Below, in pieces: positions 1 to 8,166 of a DNA stretch of 33,505 nucleotides. Made by a program: the position numbers and the translations under genes. The stretch covers positions 1-33,505 of the forward strand of contig JASBYX010000015.1 of NCBI GenBank assembly GCA_029983755.1, written 5' to 3'. Positions within the stretch are counted from its first letter, which is position 1, and each line of letters opens with the position of its first letter. This stretch comes from Anaerovoracaceae bacterium (lineage in GTDB: Bacteria > Bacillota > Clostridia > Peptostreptococcales > Anaerovoracaceae). The notes below the pieces were generated by a model. The model was not told the origin of the DNA and did no database searches. It saw nothing but the letters and a program-made list of their open reading frames with translations.

Positions 1-46
1 AAAAAGGATTATAGGTTACCTTTAACAACCTAAATACATTATATAA

Positions 47-301
47 GGAGAAATCCCTTCAGAATACACGCAAATTATCTGGTCAAAAAAAGATGAACAC
101 ATACGTTACGGAGCATATTCATACCTTACTCTTTACAAAGATTCTGGCTTGCAAAAATACGGAACCTTTAAAAAATTCTACAGGCTCCATTTCAAACCTA
201 AGGCAGAAGACGATTATAGGATTGCCATGGTGAAAAACACCATCGGAGATTACTTAGAGAATGATAAATCAGTGTTCTATGTATACTTTGCCACAAAGTA
301 A
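47..301 (+). pseudogene. Start-less ORF remnant, unknown protein
   Basis: An open frame of about 84 codons ends in TAA at 299-301. It is rich in Tyr, Lys and Phe and looks like genuine protein sequence (for example YGAYSYLTLYKDSG and SVFYVYFATK). An in-frame TAA at 44-46 closes it upstream. An AAGGAG at 45-50 resembles a ribosome binding site, but no ATG, GTG or TTG follows at a usable distance in this frame; the first in-frame ATG is deep inside. The simplest reading is the 3' part of a gene whose 5' part is lost or frameshifted, but an unusual start cannot be excluded. I do not recognise the family. Confidence 0.3.
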
Positions 302-366
302 ATCAATATTTTATACAGGTGTCAGAATTTGATCTAAAATGTGATTTTATTCAAATGTACCTCTGC

Positions 367-412
367 AAAAGCAGGGCAGCAAGAATTTAGTAATCTTTGC
401 TACCCGCTTTTT
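367..412. terminator. Bidirectional hairpin terminator downstream of rodA
   Basis: The arms at 367-384 and 394-412 are near-perfect inverted repeats (about 17 pairs, one bulge on each side) around a 9-nt loop. The stem starts with a run of A and ends with a run of T, so it can terminate on both strands. It abuts the rodA stop codon (411-413) on the minus strand and also lies downstream of the plus-strand remnant ending at 301. Confidence 0.7.
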
Positions 413-1523
413 ATAATCTAATTCTCATTCCTCTAGCCCTAGAGGCAACATTCCAAACAAGACCTATGGACAGGGTACATGAAAGCATAGAAGTTCCGCC
501 GTAGCTGAGGAATGGAAGAGTTATACCTGTAACAGGCATAAGGCCCATGTTCATGGCAATATTCTCAAATACTTGAAAAGAGAACATTCCAATTACTCCA
601 ACAACTATCATTGCTCCGTATATGTCGACGCACTCTCTGACAATTTGAGTAAGCCTGAATAAGAGTATGGTGAATGCAGCTATAACTACAAGACCTCCGA
701 TAAAGCCTAGCTCCTCAATCAAAACTGAAAAAATAAAGTCGGAAGTTTGGATCGGTATAAAATCTAACTCTTTTTGAGTGCCATTGAACAGCCCCTTTCC
801 AAAGAGTCCCCCGGATCCCATGGCAACCTTTCCCTGAAATACCTGGTAGTTACCGGGAAGACTTAGATTTTCAGGATAAAGAAACGCGTCTATTCGATTC
901 TTTTGATATGGAGCCATGAATAGGTAAGCCACCGGAATAAATGCCAGCAGCAATGCGAAGAATTTCCCGATGATCTTCAAGTCAATACCTGCATAAAAAA
1001 TCATGAACAGCCATATGGATGAAAATACAAGGGCAGTCCCAAGATCCTCTTTTAACACTATCAATATGATGGGAGCGGCAAAGAGAACTGCCTTAATCAA
1101 CCCTTTAAAATTATATAGCTCGTCTTGATTGTTCTCCAGGTATTCAGCCATAAGCAGAATAAATATGATTTTTACAAATTCTGAAGGTTGAAGTGTGATA
1201 AAGCCCAGGCTTATCCAAGCCCTAGATCCACCTTGGACTATTCCAAGGCCTGGAACATACACAAGCATTATGAGTATGATTGAAAGAGCGTAAAGAACTT
1301 TCCAGTGTCCCTTAAATGTAGAATAGTGGAATTTAGATATAATAAAACATCCCACGAGACCTAAGATAAAGGAGACACTCTGTATAAGCGTATCTCGCCC
1401 GAAAAAGCCGGTGGAAATATGAGTACTGCCTATCATGAGTACGCTGGTACTCACCAGAAACAGCACACAGAGCCCTGTTACTATATCTATTTTTTTCTTT
1501 AATTCCTTAAAAAAAATCACCAT
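411..1523 (-). CDS. rodA: SEDS-family peptidoglycan glycosyltransferase RodA
   Basis: SEDS-family polytopic membrane protein that polymerises lipid II into glycan strands, normally paired with a class B PBP in the elongation machinery. The 370 residues fit the family. About ten hydrophobic segments are visible, with the family signatures: RAWISLG and LQPSEF (101-116), a variant KEDLGTALV (158-166; usually QPDLGT), TSDFIF with the likely catalytic Asp262, EELGFIGG, and PVTGITLPFLSYGGTSM (330-346). RodA, FtsW and SpoVE are hard to separate by eye; the short N-terminus and GLMPVTGI favour RodA. A GAGGT lies only about 3 nt before the ATG; the next codon, GTG at 1518-1520, would have better spacing and could be the true start. 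The gene stands alone, divergent from rny, with its own promoter and terminator. Confidence 0.9.
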   Translation of the reverse strand: MVIFFKELKKKIDIVTGLCVLFLVSTSVLMIGSTHISTGFFGRDTLIQSVSFILGLVGCFIISKFHYSTFKGHWKVLYALSIILIMLVYVPGLGIVQGGSRAWISLGFITLQPSEFVKIIFILLMAEYLENNQDELYNFKGLIKAVLFAAPIILIVLKEDLGTALVFSSIWLFMIFYAGIDLKIIGKFFALLLAFIPVAYLFMAPYQKNRIDAFLYPENLSLPGNYQVFQGKVAMGSGGLFGKGLFNGTQKELDFIPIQTSDFIFSVLIEELGFIGGLVVIAAFTILLFRLTQIVRECVDIYGAMIVVGVIGMFSFQVFENIAMNMGLMPVTGITLPFLSYGGTSMLSCTLSIGLVWNVASRARGMRIRL

Positions 1524-1559
1524 TTACCTCTTATTTCTTGACACAACTGACTATTTACA

Positions 1560-1589
1560 ATTATAATGTATATCGTGTGAGCATAGCAA
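1560..1589 (-). promoter_or_regulatory. rodA promoter
   Basis: On the minus strand, TTGCTA (1584-1589), an 18-bp spacer and a perfect TATAAT (1560-1565) lie about 37 nt upstream of the rodA start. This is a good sigma-A match by eye. Confidence 0.65.
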
Positions 1590-1737
1590 GATAAAAATAT
1601 GTTACCAATTTTTCGAAATTTTATTTAAATATATACTTTAATTCGATCAGACTATCAAAAAGAAAAGAAAAATAACATTTAAAACATTTAAAGAATTGCA
1701 TTTAAGCATTAAATGAGAAATAAGTCTGAGCAAAGGC

Positions 1738-1767
1738 TTGACTTCAAAACCGGAATTTAGAGAAAAT
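1738..1767 (+). promoter_or_regulatory. Candidate rny promoter
   Basis: TTGACT (1738-1743), an 18-bp spacer and GAAAAT (1762-1767) lie 44 bp upstream of rny. The -35 is strong and the -10 weak. The surrounding 1524-1810 is very AT-rich and otherwise shows no gene. Confidence 0.35.
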
Positions 1768-1810
1768 TTAAATAATTAAACTAAAAATTTTAAATGAAGG
1801 AGGTGCTAGA

Positions 1811-3355
1811 ATGTCTCCAGTATTTATTGTGATTTTAGTTGGATTAGTTGCCCTAATATTGGGTCTGCTCATTGGATATATATACAGGAAAAATGTAGGA
1901 GAAAAGGCAATTGGCAGCGCTGAACAGAAGGCAAAGAATTTAATACTAGACGCAGAGAAGAAATCAGAGTCAATTAAGAAAGAGATAGTTTTAGAAGCAA
2001 AGGAAGACGCAAACAGAATCAGAACCAGCCTTGACAGAGAGGTAAAAGACAGAAGGAACGAACTTCAAAGATCTGAAAAAAGATTAGTTCAAAAGGAAGA
2101 AGCTCTTGATCGAAAGATCGACAATATCGAAAAAAAGGAAGCAAACATAACACGCAAACAGGAAGATCTGGAAAAGAAGAACAAGGAGCTTGGCAGCTTC
2201 CTGGAGAAACAAATCCAAGAACTTGAGAAAATTTCAGGCTACACACAGGAGGAAGCAAAAGCACTTCTTTTGTCAGAACTTGAAAAGGATGTCAGACACG
2301 ATGCAGCTCTGATGATCAGAAACATTGAAGCTGAGGCAAAGGAAGAGGCTGACAAGAAGGCCAAGTACATAATAACCGGAGCAATTCAAAGGTGTGCAGC
2401 GGACCACGTTGCAGAATCCACCGTATCTGTCGTCTCCCTACCAAACGATGACATGAAGGGTAGGATAATCGGTAGAGAAGGTAGAAACATAATCGCTCTT
2501 GAGACTTTAACAGGAGTTGACCTTATAATCGATGACACCCCTGAAGCTGTGATTATTTCAGCTTTTGATCCTGTTAGAAGGGAAATTGCTAGAGTAGCAT
2601 TAGAAAAACTCATACTGGACGGCAGAATTCATCCATCAAAGATTGAAGAAATGGTGGAAAAGGCCACTAGAGAAGTTAACCAGATAATGAAAGAAGAAGG
2701 TGAACAGGCAACCTTTGAGGTTGGAATACACAACCTGCACCCTGAACTTGTTAGACTTCTCGGAAGACTTAAATACAGGACTTCCTATGGGCAGAATGTT
2801 CTCAAGCACTCAATCGAAGTTGCTCATCTGGCAGGACTTATGGCAGGAGAGCTGGGACTGGACGTTAAACTTGCAAAGAGAGCTGGTCTTTTGCACGATA
2901 TCGGAAAGGCTCTTGACCATGAGTATGAGGGAACCCACGTAGACATAGGGATAGACATCTTGAGAAAATACAAGGAAAGCCAGGCTGTAATAAATGGCAT
3001 GGCTGCTCATCATGGTGACTATGAACCTCAGAGCATGGAAGCTGTACTGATTGCAGCGGCAGACGCGCTTTCTGCAGCAAGACCAGGAGCGAGAAGAGAA
3101 ACTCTCGAAGTGTATATCAAAAGACTTCAGCAGCTTGAGAGCATTGCAACCACAACCCACGGAGTTGAAAAGGCATTTGCTATTCAGGCCGGAAGAGAAA
3201 TCAGAATTATCGCAAAACCTGAGCAGGTTAGAGATGACGAAGTCGCTCTGCTGGCAAGGGAAATTTCAAAGAAAATCGAGTCGGAGCTTGAGTATCCGGG
3301 ACAGATTAAAGTCAATGTTGTCCGAGAAACCAGGGCTATCGATTACGCCAAATAG
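1811..3355 (+). CDS. rny: Ribonuclease Y
   Basis: Membrane-anchored endoribonuclease that starts mRNA decay in many Firmicutes. The 514 aa show the full family order: an N-terminal membrane helix (about 4-25), a long charged coiled coil (30-200), a KH domain with GRIIGREGRN (217-226), and an HD domain with metal-binding His362-Asp363 (LLHDIGKALDHE) plus the following MAAHHGD region. The start is fixed by GGAGGTGCTAGA directly before the ATG. It appears to head a short transcription unit: a hairpin follows 22 nt after the stop, then the cysteine desulfurase. Length and all motifs are typical. Confidence 0.97.
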   Translation: MSPVFIVILVGLVALILGLLIGYIYRKNVGEKAIGSAEQKAKNLILDAEKKSESIKKEIVLEAKEDANRIRTSLDREVKDRRNELQRSEKRLVQKEEALDRKIDNIEKKEANITRKQEDLEKKNKELGSFLEKQIQELEKISGYTQEEAKALLLSELEKDVRHDAALMIRNIEAEAKEEADKKAKYIITGAIQRCAADHVAESTVSVVSLPNDDMKGRIIGREGRNIIALETLTGVDLIIDDTPEAVIISAFDPVRREIARVALEKLILDGRIHPSKIEEMVEKATREVNQIMKEEGEQATFEVGIHNLHPELVRLLGRLKYRTSYGQNVLKHSIEVAHLAGLMAGELGLDVKLAKRAGLLHDIGKALDHEYEGTHVDIGIDILRKYKESQAVINGMAAHHGDYEPQSMEAVLIAAADALSAARPGARRETLEVYIKRLQQLESIATTTHGVEKAFAIQAGREIRIIAKPEQVRDDEVALLAREISKKIESELEYPGQIKVNVVRETRAIDYAK

Positions 3356-3376
3356 AATTATCGAACCGGAACTAAG

Positions 3377-3403
3377 ACTCCCCATATCTATGGGGAGTTC
3401 TTT
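3377..3403 (+). terminator. Hairpin between rny and the cysteine desulfurase gene
   Basis: A perfect 10-bp inverted repeat (3377-3386 with 3389-3398; ACTCCCC against GGGGAGT in its core) is followed by TTCTTTG. The U-tract is short and interrupted, so this may be a partial terminator or an mRNA-stabilising stem. Confidence 0.5.
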
Positions 3404-3429
3404 GAATAATTAGGGAGAAAGGTTAGCAT

Positions 3430-4575
3430 ATGAGGGAGATTTATCTGGACAACAGTGCCACAACAAAACAGCTGCCCCAAGTGACGGATGCCATGGTTGA
3501 GGTTTTTTCACAAAGCTACGGTAATCCATCCTCACTTCATACAAAGGGAATAGAGGGTGAAAAGCTTTTAAAGGTATCCAGGAATATAGTTGCAAATACT
3601 TTAGGAAAAAAAGATTCCACAATCTTCTTTAATTCCGGGGGAACCGAGGGGGACAACAATGTGCTGCAAAGCGTTGCCAGGGATAGAAGGAGAGTGGGAA
3701 ATACGATAGTTACCACTTCTGTTGAGCACCCTGCAATCCTTGAAACCTGTGATTTTCTACAAAGAGAAGGTTTAAAAGTGGTTAAACTCCCGGTGGATGA
3801 ATACTGCCGAATATCCATAGATGATCTGAAGGAGGCTCTCACAGATGATGTCATCCTCATTTCTATTATGACCGTAAATAATGAGGTTGGAACTATTTTT
3901 CCAATCGATGAAGTTGTAATGGTAAGGGATAGTCAGGGAAATGCCCTAGTCCACACAGACGCAGTACAGGCCTATGGCAAGATTGATCTGAGTAGATATA
4001 GCGGAGATTTTCTAACAGCAAGTGCTCACAAAATACATGGACCTAAGGGGATGGGATTCCTCTACAAAAAAGAAGGAGTCAAGCTCAGCCCGATGATATT
4101 TGGAGGCAATCAGGAGCAGGGACTCAGGTCGGGGACGGAGAACTTGCCGGGCATAGTGGGAATGGCAAAAGCTGCGCAAATCGCAGAGTCCCACAGAGAA
4201 GAAAACCTACGAAAGGCTGATGTTTTGTGGCATCGCCTCAGGGAAGGACTTGGAAAGATTCCGGACGTCAAATTCAATTCTCCGGAAGACGGACTGCCGT
4301 ATATTTTGAACGCAAGTTTTTTGGGCACCAGGGGAGAAGTAGTTCTTCACGATGTGGAGTCGAGAGGGGTTTTTGTCAGTACCGGCTCAGCTTGCTCCTC
4401 AAACAAAAAAAGTCAGAGCCACGTGCTGAAGGCTATGGGTAAGTCCAAAGAGGAAATAGAGGGAGCGATCAGGTTTAGCTTGAGTCACCTCAACACCGAA
4501 GATGAAATTGACAAGGCTCTCGAGATAGTTGAAACTTCAGTTAAACGCTTTCGTAAACTCGGAAGCTTCAGATGA
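3430..4575 (+). CDS. Cysteine desulfurase, NifS/IscS family (ThiI partner)
   Basis: PLP-dependent aminotransferase class V enzyme that takes sulfur from L-cysteine as a protein-bound persulfide. Visible features are EIYLDNSATT at the N-terminus, His100 (VEHPA), HTDAVQAYGK (175-184), the PLP lysine in SAHK (Lys201), RSGTENLPG (233-241) and the active-site cysteine in STGSACSS (Cys322). At 381 aa it has family length. Its start follows an AGGGAGAAAGG site. It lies 45 bp upstream of thiI, the arrangement of the dedicated NifZ-ThiI pair of Bacillus and other Firmicutes. Its most likely job is therefore sulfur supply for 4-thiouridine, although iron-sulfur assembly cannot be excluded because no iscU/sufU is in view. 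Confidence 0.93.
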   Translation: MREIYLDNSATTKQLPQVTDAMVEVFSQSYGNPSSLHTKGIEGEKLLKVSRNIVANTLGKKDSTIFFNSGGTEGDNNVLQSVARDRRRVGNTIVTTSVEHPAILETCDFLQREGLKVVKLPVDEYCRISIDDLKEALTDDVILISIMTVNNEVGTIFPIDEVVMVRDSQGNALVHTDAVQAYGKIDLSRYSGDFLTASAHKIHGPKGMGFLYKKEGVKLSPMIFGGNQEQGLRSGTENLPGIVGMAKAAQIAESHREENLRKADVLWHRLREGLGKIPDVKFNSPEDGLPYILNASFLGTRGEVVLHDVESRGVFVSTGSACSSNKKSQSHVLKAMGKSKEEIEGAIRFSLSHLNTEDEIDKALEIVETSVKRFRKLGSFR

Positions 4576-4620
4576 TATAGTTTGAAGTTGCGGTTAAGAA
4601 TTAGGAGATTTTAAGGGTAA

Positions 4621-5823
4621 ATGGATCAACATAACATAGATAATTTAAATAAAGAAAAGATACTAATAGTCAGATGTGGTGAGGTCGCCCTGAAGGGAAT
4701 GAACAAGCCGTATTTTGAGCGTGTTCTCGTGGAGCGAATCAGGAAGAATCTTTCCAGAGTCAAAGGTGCAAAGGTCACGAGAAAGGAAGGTCTCATATTT
4801 GTTAGGGTGCCGCTGGAATCAAACATGGAAGAAGTGACCAAAGATGTTTCAAAGGTCTTTGGAGTTTCCTCTGTGAGCCCTGCAGTTGAGGTACCATCTG
4901 ATCTTGAAGCCATCGGTGAAGAAGCCGTTAAGGTTATGAACAACCTCATAGAGGAAAGGGGAATCAAGACTTTCAAGGTTGAAGCAAAGCGTGCCGACAA
5001 AACATTTCCTGTCAAATCTTCCGATATCGCACGAAGGGTGGGAGCAAGTATTCTCAAGGGGTGCAAGGTACTTAAGGTTGATGTTCACAACCCTGATTGC
5101 AGGATTTTTGTGGACTTGAGGGCAGACAGAACATATATTTATGAGGACAAAATACATGGCTTCGGCGGTTTACCACTTGGTACAAACGGTAAGGGCATGG
5201 TTCTGCTCTCAGGGGGAATTGACTCTCCTGTGGCAGCGTGGATGATGGCAAAGAGAGGGATGCTTATAGATGCAGTGCATTTTCATTCCTATCCATATAC
5301 CAGTCCGAGGGCACAACAGAAGGTGGAGGAGCTTGCAGAGATCGTTTCTTCCTATTGCGGACGTATTAACATGACAATCATAAATCTTTTGCCGATCCAG
5401 GAAGCCATCGTGACAAATTGCCCTGAAGACGAGACCACTATTTTGGTGCGTCGATTCATGATGAGAATTGCCGAAAAAATAGCAGAAAAGAAAAGGGCCA
5501 TGATGCTCATAACAGGTGAAAATTTGGGACAGGTTGCAAGCCAAACCGCGGAAGCCCTTGTGGTTACTGATCAATCTGTGAGCATGCCTGTTATGAGACC
5601 TCTTATAGCAATGGATAAGGTCGATATCATGGACATGGCCAAAGAGATAGGGACTTACGAAAAATCCATAGAACCATATGAGGACTGCTGCACAGTATTT
5701 CTGCCTAAGCACCCTGTGACAAAGCCTAGGCTGGAGAAAATTATCATGTCTGAGGAGAAGCTTGACGTGGAAAGTCTTGTTGATGCAGCTGTGGCATCTG
5801 CAGAGGAAAAGACAATCGGATAA
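4621..5823 (+). CDS. thiI: tRNA 4-thiouridine synthase ThiI
   Basis: Adenylates U8 of tRNA and inserts sulfur passed on from a cysteine desulfurase; in some bacteria it also feeds thiamine thiazole synthesis. The 400 aa comprise an N-terminal ferredoxin-like region (VRCGEVALKGMN, 17-28), a THUMP domain (about 60-170) and a PP-loop ATP pyrophosphatase domain with SGGIDSPVAAW (197-207) and LITGENLGQVASQT (296-309). The C-terminal rhodanese domain of the E. coli enzyme is absent, as is normal in Firmicutes. EDCCTVF (354-360) carries the conserved cysteine pair. It is probably co-transcribed with the preceding cysteine desulfurase. The Shine-Dalgarno site is modest (AAGGG, 4 nt before the ATG). 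Confidence 0.95.
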   Translation: MDQHNIDNLNKEKILIVRCGEVALKGMNKPYFERVLVERIRKNLSRVKGAKVTRKEGLIFVRVPLESNMEEVTKDVSKVFGVSSVSPAVEVPSDLEAIGEEAVKVMNNLIEERGIKTFKVEAKRADKTFPVKSSDIARRVGASILKGCKVLKVDVHNPDCRIFVDLRADRTYIYEDKIHGFGGLPLGTNGKGMVLLSGGIDSPVAAWMMAKRGMLIDAVHFHSYPYTSPRAQQKVEELAEIVSSYCGRINMTIINLLPIQEAIVTNCPEDETTILVRRFMMRIAEKIAEKKRAMMLITGENLGQVASQTAEALVVTDQSVSMPVMRPLIAMDKVDIMDMAKEIGTYEKSIEPYEDCCTVFLPKHPVTKPRLEKIIMSEEKLDVESLVDAAVASAEEKTIG

Positions 5824-6189
5824 GCTTTTGCAGGGGAAAGGGCAACGAGGAGGACAAGATTGATATCTGACATATTTTGTGTGAAAAAGCTAAGTGAACC
5901 GATTTTGCACCTCTCAAATTAATCTTGAAAAATAAAAGAAAAAAATAAAAATTACTTGCAAATGTGTTATTAAAGTGTTTTAATAAGTATGTATGGCTGT
6001 TATTTTTGTAACAAGAGAATCAAGTGATTGTTAAGCAATACAGAGGTTCATGTGCAAGGTGATTCAACTTGTACTCAGTTGTATCCTGATAATCGATTGA
6101 TTACGAATTGCAGAATTTCAGCACAGTTAATTACGGTTAACACTTCTCAATGAGCAACCGTTATAATATTAAAAGGAGGCATTTTTATA
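5824..6189 (+). other. Regulatory gap between thiI and bcd
   Basis: 366 bp with no supported gene and no clear thiI terminator. It holds the candidate bcd promoter at 5956-5984 (separate entry). A second possible start signal is TTAACA-19-TATAAT with its -10 at 6162-6167, very close to the AAAAGGAGG ribosome binding site. There is also an imperfect dyad ACGGTT/AACCGT near 6133-6161 and a TTGTTAAGCAA half-palindrome near 6028. The roughly 200-nt leader implied by the first promoter could hold a regulatory element, but I recognise no known riboswitch. Confidence 0.4.
5956..5984 (+). promoter_or_regulatory. Candidate bcd-etfBA promoter
   Basis: TTGCAA (5956-5961), a 17-bp spacer and TTTAAT (5979-5984) match the sigma-A consensus well. 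It implies a 5' leader of about 200 nt. Confidence 0.5.
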
Positions 6190-7332
6190 ATGAACTTTTC
6201 ACTAACGAAGGAACAAGAATTCGTAAAGAAAACCGTTAGAGCATTTGCTACAGCAGAAGTTGAGCCAATTGCAGCGGACATTGATGCGGAACATAGATTC
6301 CCGGAAGAGACAGTTGAAAAAATGGCTAAGTACGGAATTATGGGAATCCCGTTCCCAACTGAACTTGGCGGAGCTGGCGGAGATCACGTATCTTACGCTA
6401 TCACAGTAGAGGAGCTTTCAAGAGTCTGCGGTTCTACAGGAGTTATCGTTTCTGCGCACACTTCCCTATGCTGCTGGCCAATCTTTAACTGGGGATCCAA
6501 GGAACAGAAGGAGAAGTACCTTCCTAAGCTTCTTTCAGGAGAACACCTTGGAGCTTTCGGTCTAACTGAGCCAAACGCAGGTACTGACGCTGCAGGGCAG
6601 CAGACTAGAGCTGAGCTTGATGGAGATGAGTGGGTTCTTAACGGAGCTAAAGTATTCATCACTAACGGCGGATACGCTGATGTCTTCGTAATTATGGCAA
6701 TGACAGATAAGTCCAAGGGCAACCACGGAATTACTGCATTTATCGTTGAGAAGGGTGACCCTGGTTTCTCAATTGGAAAGACTGAGGACAAGCTAGGTAT
6801 TTGTGCTTCTTCTACAACTGAGCTTATTTTCCAGAACTGCAGAATCCCTAAGGATAGACTTCTTGGAGGAGTTGGTAAGGGCTTTAAGGTTGCAATGTCA
6901 ACACTCGACGGTGGAAGAATTGGTATCGCTTCCCAGGCTCTTGGAATCGCTCAGGGAGCTCTTGATGTAACAATCGATTACATGAAGGCAAGAAAGCAGT
7001 TCGGCAAGAAGCTTTCACAGTTCCAGGCTCTTCAATTTGAAGTTGCAGACATGGCAACAAGAATCGAAGCAGCTAGACTTTTGGTGTACAAAGCAGCTGA
7101 CATGAAGGACAGAGGACTTCCTTATGGTAAATTCTCCGCTATGGCTAAATTGTTCGCAGCAGAGACAGCAATGCATGTAACTACTAAGTGCGTACAGCTT
7201 CACGGTGGTTACGGATACACTAAGGATTATCCGGTTGAAAGAATGATGAGAGATGCTAAGATCACAGAGATCTACGAAGGAACGTCTGAAGTTCAGAAGA
7301 TCGTTATCGCTGCATCTGTTATCGGCAAATAA
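6190..7332 (+). CDS. bcd: Short-chain acyl-CoA dehydrogenase (butyryl-CoA dehydrogenase type)
   Basis: FAD enzyme that interconverts acyl-CoA and enoyl-CoA, exchanging electrons with ETF. At 380 aa it has family length. Motifs are FGLTEPNAGTDA (FAD/substrate binding), VFITNGGYADVFV, the C-terminal QLHGGYGYTKDYPVERMMRDAK, and the catalytic base Glu363 in IYEGTSE. It is preceded by AAAAGGAGG and followed 21 bp later by etfB-etfA. In anaerobic clostridia such Bcd-EtfAB sets reduce crotonyl-CoA and can couple this to ferredoxin reduction (electron bifurcation). Codon choice is strongly biased (Leu mostly CTT, Gly mostly GGA), consistent with high expression. Whether the substrate is crotonyl-CoA or an amino-acid-derived acyl-CoA cannot be read from sequence. 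Confidence 0.92.
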   Translation: MNFSLTKEQEFVKKTVRAFATAEVEPIAADIDAEHRFPEETVEKMAKYGIMGIPFPTELGGAGGDHVSYAITVEELSRVCGSTGVIVSAHTSLCCWPIFNWGSKEQKEKYLPKLLSGEHLGAFGLTEPNAGTDAAGQQTRAELDGDEWVLNGAKVFITNGGYADVFVIMAMTDKSKGNHGITAFIVEKGDPGFSIGKTEDKLGICASSTTELIFQNCRIPKDRLLGGVGKGFKVAMSTLDGGRIGIASQALGIAQGALDVTIDYMKARKQFGKKLSQFQALQFEVADMATRIEAARLLVYKAADMKDRGLPYGKFSAMAKLFAAETAMHVTTKCVQLHGGYGYTKDYPVERMMRDAKITEIYEGTSEVQKIVIAASVIGK

Positions 7333-7353
7333 TTTAGTAGGAGGAGTTTTAAA

Positions 7354-8151
7354 ATGGCATTTAAAATTATCGTATGCGCTAAACAGGTTCCTGATACAAA
7401 CGAGATCAAGATCAATCCTGAGACAGGAACTCTAATCAGAGATGGCGTACCAAGCATTCTTAACAATGACGACGCTAACGCTCTTGAGGAAGCATTGAAG
7501 ATTAAGGATAAATTTGACGACGTACACGTTACAGTTGTTTCCATGGGACCTCCACAGGCTCAGGACATGCTGTTTGAGTGTATTGCAATGGGAGCTGACG
7601 AGGCTATACTTCTAAGTGACAGAGCAGTTGGTGGATCCGATACATGGGCAACATCAAACGCTATCACAGCAGCAATCAAGAAGATCGGTGACTATGATCT
7701 TATCTTTGCAGGTAGACAGGCTATCGACGGAGATACAGCTCAGGTTGGACCGCAGATTGCTGAAAAGCTTCACCTTCCACAGGTTACTTATGTAGAAGAG
7801 TTCGAAATTGCAGATAACATGAAGGATATCACAGTTAAGAGACAGCTTGAGGACGGATATGAGATGATCAAGCTTCAGACTCCTTGCATGCTTACAGCAA
7901 TCAAAGAGCTTAACCAGCCTAGATACATGAACATCAAGGGCATCTTCAACCAGGATAAGGATATCAAGGTATGGAGTGCTGCTGATGTAGAAGTAGATCT
8001 TACAACTGTAGGTCTAAAGGCTTCCCCAACTAACGTATTCCGTTCCTTCACTCCAAAGCCAAAGGGAAAGGGTATTACAGTTCAGGGAGATTCAGAGGCT
8101 GAAATCGCTAAGAACTTGCTAGCAGACATGAAGAAGAAGCACATTGTTTAA
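7354..8151 (+). CDS. etfB: Electron transfer flavoprotein beta subunit
   Basis: Beta subunit of the ETF heterodimer that passes electrons to or from the acyl-CoA dehydrogenase encoded just upstream. The 265 aa begin with FKIIVCAKQVPDTNEIKINP, the hallmark N-terminus, and contain the nucleotide-binding region FAGRQAIDGDTAQVGPQIAEKL (about residues 113-134). In bifurcating ETFs the beta subunit carries the flavin that oxidises NADH; the clostridial-type sequence and Bcd context fit this, but bifurcation is inferred. A strong AGGAGGAG site precedes it, and only 15 bp separate it from etfA. Confidence 0.95.
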   Translation: MAFKIIVCAKQVPDTNEIKINPETGTLIRDGVPSILNNDDANALEEALKIKDKFDDVHVTVVSMGPPQAQDMLFECIAMGADEAILLSDRAVGGSDTWATSNAITAAIKKIGDYDLIFAGRQAIDGDTAQVGPQIAEKLHLPQVTYVEEFEIADNMKDITVKRQLEDGYEMIKLQTPCMLTAIKELNQPRYMNIKGIFNQDKDIKVWSAADVEVDLTTVGLKASPTNVFRSFTPKPKGKGITVQGDSEAEIAKNLLADMKKKHIV

Positions 8152-8166
8152 GGAGGATAGATAATC

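Noticed and set aside
5209..5712. 167-codon ORF antisense to thiI
   Set aside because: It lies wholly inside a well-supported gene on the other strand, has His/Cys-rich antisense composition and no ribosome binding site.
5860..5922. 20-codon TTG-start ORF behind a GAGGAGGA sequence downstream of thiI
   Set aside because: The Shine-Dalgarno match is good, but the peptide is too short and featureless to support, and no promoter or conservation can be shown.
6120..6170. Rex-type redox operator upstream of bcd
   Set aside because: GTTAA and TTAAC are present near 6125-6141, but they are separated by 6 bp instead of the 4 bp of the TTGTTAA-N4-TTAACAA consensus, and the outer bases do not match.
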